DNA of 64,000 nucleotides from Brugia malayi (taxonomy: Eukaryota > Nematoda > Chromadorea > Rhabditida > Onchocercidae). This document shows positions 57,314 through 64,000 of the stretch, piece after piece. The stretch spans positions 13,345,721-13,409,720 of the forward strand of contig NW_025062479.1 of assembly GCF_000002995.4 (NCBI RefSeq), given 5' to 3'. The notes beneath the pieces were generated by a model that was not told where the DNA came from, did not search any database, and was given only the letters and a program-made list of their open reading frames with translations. A program made the position numbers and the translations under genes. How positions within the stretch are numbered: the first letter of the stretch is position 1; every line of letters starts with the position of its first letter.

Positions 57314-60116
57314 TTAATATTCATAAAGATTATAATTGACTTTATATATGATTTTAACAGAAAATTTCTTAATAAATTTCTTTAATAATAATAAAACAAC
57401 TAACTCATCATCGAATACTGGAAACCAAAATAACAAACGCCCACCAACAACAAGTAATCTACTAGCAAGATCGATGAGATCAAGGAATGCCGAAGAAATG
57501 GAATATTTCGCCTTTTCAGGATAATGATTTGCACTGAAAAAATAATAAACAATAAAAGCCAATTTGCATAGCAAAGTTATTTTGGAAAAAATTACATTAC
57601 TTCTCCTATTTTTTTCTCTTTCTAAGTTTACCTCTCCAAACAAAAAATTAAATAAAAAATGGGATCAGCAAAACAAATAATAAAACTTACTGCTGAGCAT
57701 CTTTGACTATCCACGATTCCTTCTTTCCTTTGATGCTCACTTTTTGTCCTTTTTCTCTAATTCCGTAGGGTGCTAGAAAAAAAAAAAAGTTATAGAATCT
57801 CTAGCTAATAAAACCTCAAACACGTATCCTTGTGATCACTAATAATCAGTGCATAGAATTAAAATAAATGAAACAGAATTGACTCTAGTTCAGCTGTTGC
57901 TCTATTCTTCATCTACAACAAATATTCAGAGAAAGCTGAATGAGGTATTTACACCTTACACAGAAAGAGAGAAAGAGAAAAAAAAAGAAATCAAAATCTC
58001 TTCAAACCCTTTTCTTTGAAGAGAATGCATACTTACGGTCAGTGATTACTGCATCAAAAACAGGAAAGGTGCCAGAATGTGTGCCTGGATGCCATAGCTG
58101 ATGTTGGCTAGCATCCGCTATTATCAAACCCATGAAATAAAAATCTATTCCATATTGTCGAAAATTTGCAGCAACTGATTCTTTTGCTGTATTGCACTCG
58201 ACACCAGCACGTGACGATTTACCTGGAAAATAACGATGATTTTTAAATAATGAAAGTAGTACTAGCTTCCTCATATTATCCCTTAATTATGCAAATTGAA
58301 AGTTGATAATTGAATAATCCAATTAGAAATTAATGAAATCAAAAAAGAAATATTTCACAAAGTATAATTTTGTGGAAAGCAGCAAAATAATGTCTTGTTT
58401 TGTTGAGATTAGTAAAATATGTCTTATTTTAGTTCATAATATTTAGAGTAGAGAAAGATTTTCAAAGTGAATCATTCGAATAATATATTACCGACAGCTC
58501 TGGCAATTTGATAATTTATTTCGCTTCCTAAAACAGCAGCACCAAAATGTGCAGCAGCAATCAACAGACCACCTGAAATTTGTAACGGAAATAATTACTT
58601 AATAAACAGTTAATAAATCATTTAAAGTTTATGGGTTTCGTTTTTTTTTCTAAAACTGAAAATCCACAATCTGTACTGCTTTGATTAATAAGTTTCGCCC
58701 AATTAATGTTTCCAAATTATAGCTATATTCAAACATAATTATCAAATAATCAAAGGAAATAATGAAGCAAACCCGTTCCACAGAATGGATCAAGAACAAG
58801 TGAACCAATATCCACTTTTGCAATATTAGCTTGAAGGAATGATAATTCTGGATCTATCGTTGTATTACCAATGTAACACCGTTCAGTCAAGCAGTAGTGA
58901 TTTTTTAATCGACCCTGACCACATCCTACCTATTGAATCTATATTATAAAAAGACAGAACAGTTACTTGCAATAAATCATTGCGTTATTTTATAATTTTT
59001 ATTCAAAGCTCCCATTTTCAAAAGTTGCTCGATCATACTTTTAAGAAATATACCTTCCAAGGTTGGGAAATTTATTTTCTTAGTTTTAAACAAAATAAAG
59101 TAATCATAACAAAAATTTCCTGGCATGTTTTTCAAAAAGACAAAAATTTTAAGAAAAAAATACCAATTTTCCAAAATGAATCCTCTGAAGCGAATTTGAA
59201 TTATACTCCTCGATAACATAAAATGTATTGCATGGATTACTTAGATCTACTGGAGATTTAGTCAAATCAAGTGCCTTACCAATGTTCTGAAAAAAAAAAA
59301 AAAATAAACATTTCAAATAATAGAAAACAAGAAATGAAGAAGCGAAAATCGTGGTTTATTGAGTTAAAGAGGAACCGCAATTATATTTTCAAGAGGGGTG
59401 CGGCTGCATTTTCTTCCAATGGATCGCATGCGTATAGCAAAAGATTGATCGGCTGAATCGTAGTTCTGAAATTTCATCAAATTTTATTTAAATAAAGAAC
59501 GAAGGATGCAAAAGAAAATGTCTACTATACGTTTACAAAATTCCATCAGAAATTTTTCACAAGCAAAATAGATATGTTTACTTTTATATCAAGCCTTCTT
59601 TTTTCAATATTTGCACATAATTCTTCATAATCATTACAACTTGTTATCCATTCTACTACATACTTTATAAGAACTGAACGTGAAAGTATTTTGGTCACAT
59701 CATCAAAGGATGGAAATTCGAACACATAAACATGTCGCTGAAACACAATTATTACCAAATAGAGAATAAAGATGATTGAAAAGCAAAAAATAACAAAATT
59801 AATTTTACTGTGGCAAATTTGCTATGGCAAATCCTCAAGACCGAAGTAACTAAGCAAGGAAAGATTAAACAGCATTCGGAATGAATAATCTAACATACCA
59901 AGAAAAAATGAGCAATAAAAAAAAAAAGAAAAAAATAATCATTAATTAGATAACTCTTACTTTGTTACAAAGTAATGAAATATTATTGTCACAGGGAATT
60001 CCATATAAGTTACAAATACTTTCCATTTCAGCAAGTCGAAAGTTAGTATGAACTTGTGAGAAGACAAATATAAATTTCATGAAATCTAAACATGAATCTG
60101 TTACAAATTTGATCAT
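57314..60116 (-). CDS. TRMT11: tRNA (guanine(10)-N2)-methyltransferase, TRMT11/Trm11 family (3' end unresolved)
   Basis: Nine minus-strand exons keep phase: 60116-59961, 59737-59582, 59465-59376, 59286-59164, 58929-58773, 58572-58492, 58222-58037, 57772-57691, and 57533 onward. The N-terminus (FVFSQVHTNFRLAEMESICN) is the THUMP-type RNA-binding part. The Rossmann methyltransferase core has motif I at the junction of exons 5 and 6 (LVLDPFCGTGGLLIAAAHFG), CYIGNTTIDPELSFLQAN before it, and the catalytic DPPYGIR motif made by joining exons 7 and 8 (ITDPPYGIREKGQK). Exon 9 has LVVGGRLLFWFPVF, a family hallmark. The enzyme, with its TRMT112/Trm112 partner, methylates N2 of G10 in tRNAs using S-adenosylmethionine. 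Exon 9 stays open to 57314, but residues after FDDEL look intronic. Start chosen at ATG 60116, because the longer frame begins with TTG. Key catalytic residues are intact. Confidence 0.9.
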
Positions 60117-63100
60117 TTTTCCCAACAATAGGATTTGATTAAATTTCAGTTATCATTTTTAGTGTAACTTTTAGATGAGAGCTGCAAATGTAGTTCAATA
60201 CAACACATATGTAACGTACACGTCATGTTATGCACCAGTTACAACGAAAGCCACGACTTACGCTTAGCAATCACACTAATATTATGTGGCCCTAACTTGG
60301 AACATCTTGAAAATAAACGTTTATTACGTGAATAAACATATCTTTGTTGATAAAATAAATTAATTTACTCTTAATAGAACTAAGTAAAATGTTTTTTAAA
60401 AAAATTTAAGATATAATTTTTATTAGTATGTATTAATATATTTAAATTTTCACAAGGAATTGATAATGCGCGTGAGGCATTGGAAATGATTAAATGTTTA
60501 TCGATATTAAATGATATGAACAACACATTTAATTTCAAATACAATAAATAATATATATTATAATAAGAAAAAAAGCATAGAACAATAAATAATTTCGTTG
60601 TAATTATAGTGTTATTGCATACTAATGAAAATTATATCTTAACAATTATGCCTGAAGAATTTTGAAAATACTTTACTGATTCTGTTAACAGTAAATTAAT
60701 TTGTATTAAATTAGTAAATTAATTTTAAGCTCAAGAAAAAAAACCAATTTTAGACTAAAAAAAATATTGTAATGAAGTAAATATTGCGACTAATACAATA
60801 ATTTCTTCACTGATATTTCTAGTTCAAATTCTGATAATATTTATCAATTATTTCTCAAAATAACAACTACAATACTCTTTTCATTACTTATCATTAACAA
60901 AAGCATCAAACTTCTTATCTATATTCAATTTTTTTATCACATTTATTTACATTACATGCTGATAAATATATTTATTATATGATTAGGATAGCTTTTTAAT
61001 ATTTATTTACTTATTAAAATATGATAAGAGTTGGTATGATTTTAATCTGCTTGCGATTCATTAAAAAGAATAGTAAGTGCATCATTGCTTATCTTATCAT
61101 TGCTATGATATTCTCTTCAATCTTCAAGAGAATCATCTCTGATTAACGTTTCTCAACAAATAGCACAAAACACAATGTTAATATCATTGCTGATAAATCG
61201 ATTTTTCTTCTCCCATACATTGCTTCAAAAACTTTCAATTTGCTTCAGATTTTATATAAATTATATTGAGAAATTGAAAATATTAGTTGATTAAAATAAA
61301 GACCACAAATAATTTAATATTTTTATAATATAATCGTTATCATTCAATAATTTACCTAATTATTGGTATTATTTTTTTCAGCTAATTATTGTAGTTTAAT
61401 TGATTATTGCTCAATTGACTCTTATAAATACTGTGAATATACCAATTAATTTAATTGATTTAATTAAATTACTATCATAAATTTTTCTACAACAAATTAA
61501 TTTCTCAATTTTCTATCAACTAAATTAATCAAAATAACAGGAAATAATTATATTCTTTTTCTTGATTATTCATTTACAAGGCCTCTATTCTTCCGTATGT
61601 TTTTATTTCCTCGTAAAATCCATATTTGCTCAATTTTAATTTTATGCAAAAAAAAAAAAAAAAAAAAAAAACATTGTAATCCTCTGAAACATTAAACAAA
61701 AACAAAAGAAAAAAAAAAAAAAACAAATTATAACTCTTTAATGAATGCAAACAAAAAAACCTTTTTTTCTTCTAATTTATTGCTATTTCAATAAAAATTT
61801 ATCAATATATCAATCCAATTATGAGCAAACGAATTATTCTGTGATATCTCAATGACTGATTCCACTTCTTTCTTTTTTTTTCCTTTTTTTAAAAACATTC
61901 ATTCATAAACAAAGAAATTCTTCGGAACTATTCCACGTGACTATTCTTTTATTTTCATCGTTCCTTTCTTCTCCATCCTCAATTGATATGCCAAGTGATG
62001 AAAGCATTTGAATGGGACAATTAGCTAATGACCACATTTGTTATTTTTTTCTTCTTTTGTTTTTTTCCCCTGAAAGAATTAAAAAATTTTTTTTGACATT
62101 TTTTGAAATTTTAAACTATTATTAGAAATTTCAATGGTTATTGCTTATTTGCTTGCTTTTTGAATATAAGATAATTTTCGTAATCACAAATCAATTTATA
62201 CTCAAAATTCAAAACAATGAATAATTTTTTATGCGTTACTTTTCTCAAAAAGTTGACAGCTGATAAGTATTGTATAAAATTTCTGAAGTGATTAAGGAAA
62301 CGGAAGTTGCTCAGTTCATAACGTTTAAAAATCAACCCACTGTTTTCATGATTTTGATTATCTCGTTCAAAATCTTTTTAGTGATGTGTGATTTCTTTTT
62401 TGTCAATGATTGGATCATCTTCTAAGAAAAAACTTGAAATTTTGTTTTTTCAATAATAAACTGTTACCATTATTTCTATGCAGATCACATATTATTACTA
62501 TTGTTATTAATATTATTATTATCACTATTATTATTATGATTATCGTTACTGTTATTTTTAATGAAATTTTTTGAATCCATGACAATTTAACCAGTTATTA
62601 TATTTCACAAAACTATTGAATAATTATGAATATTGATTGATTACTTGCATAAATTACATCATTTTCAATGAAATTTTAACGATGACAAATCATTTCATTA
62701 GTTTAATGCTGCCCTTCACACATTCATTCATTCATCCATTTCCAGTCTCACTGATAAGCTTTATTATTACATCATTTATATATTATATTATCACTGATAT
62801 ACATATACCTACCAGTGTAATATAAAAGCTTTCCAATTACGATAAAAATTTCATGTTGTAAGAAATTTGATCAAACAATCAGCGCATCTGGAAGCAAGTT
62901 TTCTCCTTGTACAAATGGTTTTTTGTCTTCTTTTCTTTTTATTATTACACTTTCATTTCTTTGTGAACTGTTATGAACAAACTATCATCCGTTGTTAGTA
63001 TTTTTTTGCGTGCAGTTGCAAGTGAAATTCCATTTTTTTTTTCTTTTTCTGTCTTTATTTTTAAAAATATTTTTTAAATAAAGTTTAATCCATGAAATTA

Positions 63101-64000
63101 TTTGCTTTTCTATTTCATGTATCAGTTTGAGCTAATTTATCGTTATGTTTTTGCAAATAATCTCAGGAGATAAATGTATTTTTACAAAATATATGCTAAT
63201 TTTATTTTTTTGAAATTAGTATTTGCACATCTTGTTTTACATTGTATCTTTCTTCCTACCTTTCATTTTTCTTTTCTTTTTTTTTTTTTTTTTTTTTTTA
63301 GGATTTATTAAATTAAATAATGCATATATTTATGAAATCAATGAAAATTTTACTTTCCAATGTTTTTGCTATTTAAATTATTTGTTTAGTGAAATTTGAA
63401 ACGTTAAACTTAGGAGTGATTTCATATTAAACTAAACTCCTCAAATTTCAATATATTTGCTGCTTCTAAATACCAATGATATATGTCTTCTCTTTTATTT
63501 TTTTCCTTTCTTTTTTTCCTTTTTTTTAAGTGCTTAATTTATCAATTTAACTGTAAAATTTGAGTATGAGAAAATATTGCTATCATTCATTTTAACCTTG
63601 AAAAAAAGTTCCCTTCAAAGCATTGCAAGTTTTTATTTTTTAGCACTATATTTCCTATACTTTGGCCTTCTTTTCTTTCACATTCATTACGATGTTTTGC
63701 TTTTGAAATTTCAAATTTTAAAAGTTTCAAAGCGCAAAGTTATACTTCTTTTGAATTTAACAAAAATTAATTCATGTGTTTTTTTTTATTCTTTTTCTGT
63801 AATTTCATTTATTTATTAAAAAAAGAAAAATCAGAGTATCTTAGCAATGATTATTTCCTATAAATTCCATGAAATTGAACAAAGAAAAAAACTTATTCGA
63901 AGTATTTAATGTATTCTTTACAAAATTTAACATTATTTGATTATATTTCTTCTCCTGCGGAAATCGATTTATGCATTATTTAATTATATTTGTTCTCCTA
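60117..64000. other. AT-rich region with no recognised gene
   Basis: Contains poly-A (about 61648-61672), poly-T (about 63280-63300) and a short ATT-rich tract (about 62488-62545). Open frames such as 62637-62825 and 63577-63819 are Phe/Leu/Ile-rich and motif-free. The stretch just above 60117 should hold the TRMT11 promoter. Confidence 0.5.

Overview
The window reads as nuclear DNA of a nematode. It is very AT-rich, with small exons, TTTTCAG/TTTCAG-type splice acceptors, long AT-rich introns and intergenic stretches, poly-A/T runs and a Major Sperm Protein (MSP) domain gene. A spirurid/filarial-type worm fits, but the species cannot be fixed from the sequence. Genes were rebuilt by joining exons by hand through splice sites, reading phase and family motifs, because none is a single open frame.

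Layout. 1-155: last exon of a multipass membrane protein (+). 1246-2876 (-): the C-terminal half of a GH37 trehalase, cut off by a ~2.2 kb TAA/ATT repeat (2901-5106) lying in what should be its next intron. 6933-12561 (+): a full-length ten-exon trehalase in inverted orientation to the first. 12.6-24.4 kb: gene-poor DNA with a 121-bp direct repeat, a CATA microsatellite and two weak coding candidates. 24448-31700 (+): two-exon gene of unknown function with a 6.3 kb intron. 31.7-40.9 kb: gene-poor DNA with a ~2 kb degenerate GCATGC satellite (35.15-37.15 kb) and a GATCA/AATAAC array. 40904-~43842 (+, perhaps to 44195): BTB/POZ gene. 45518-47773 (+): broken carboxylesterase-like remnant among local duplications. 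48060-53286 (-): MSP-domain gene that probably runs on into a coiled coil and a long Gly/Ser/Ala-rich tail. 56068-56599 (+): Cys-rich (lustrin-like) gene. ~57314-60116 (-): TRMT11-type tRNA guanine-N2 methyltransferase. 60.1-64 kb: nothing recognised.

The most interesting signal is the trehalase pair. The full-length copy has lost the glutamate-bearing GGEY motif (catalytic base region) and the Trp of trehalase signature 2. The truncated copy keeps both but lacks the half that carries the other catalytic residue. The full-length copy also has an A7 run where one surplus base breaks the conserved frame, although an upstream splice acceptor would rescue an open frame. The MSP plus coiled-coil plus Gly/Ser-rich protein is the other candidate for a little-described product, perhaps in sperm. 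There are no operon-like systems, CRISPR arrays or recognisable RNA genes. The genes otherwise look functionally unrelated to one another.
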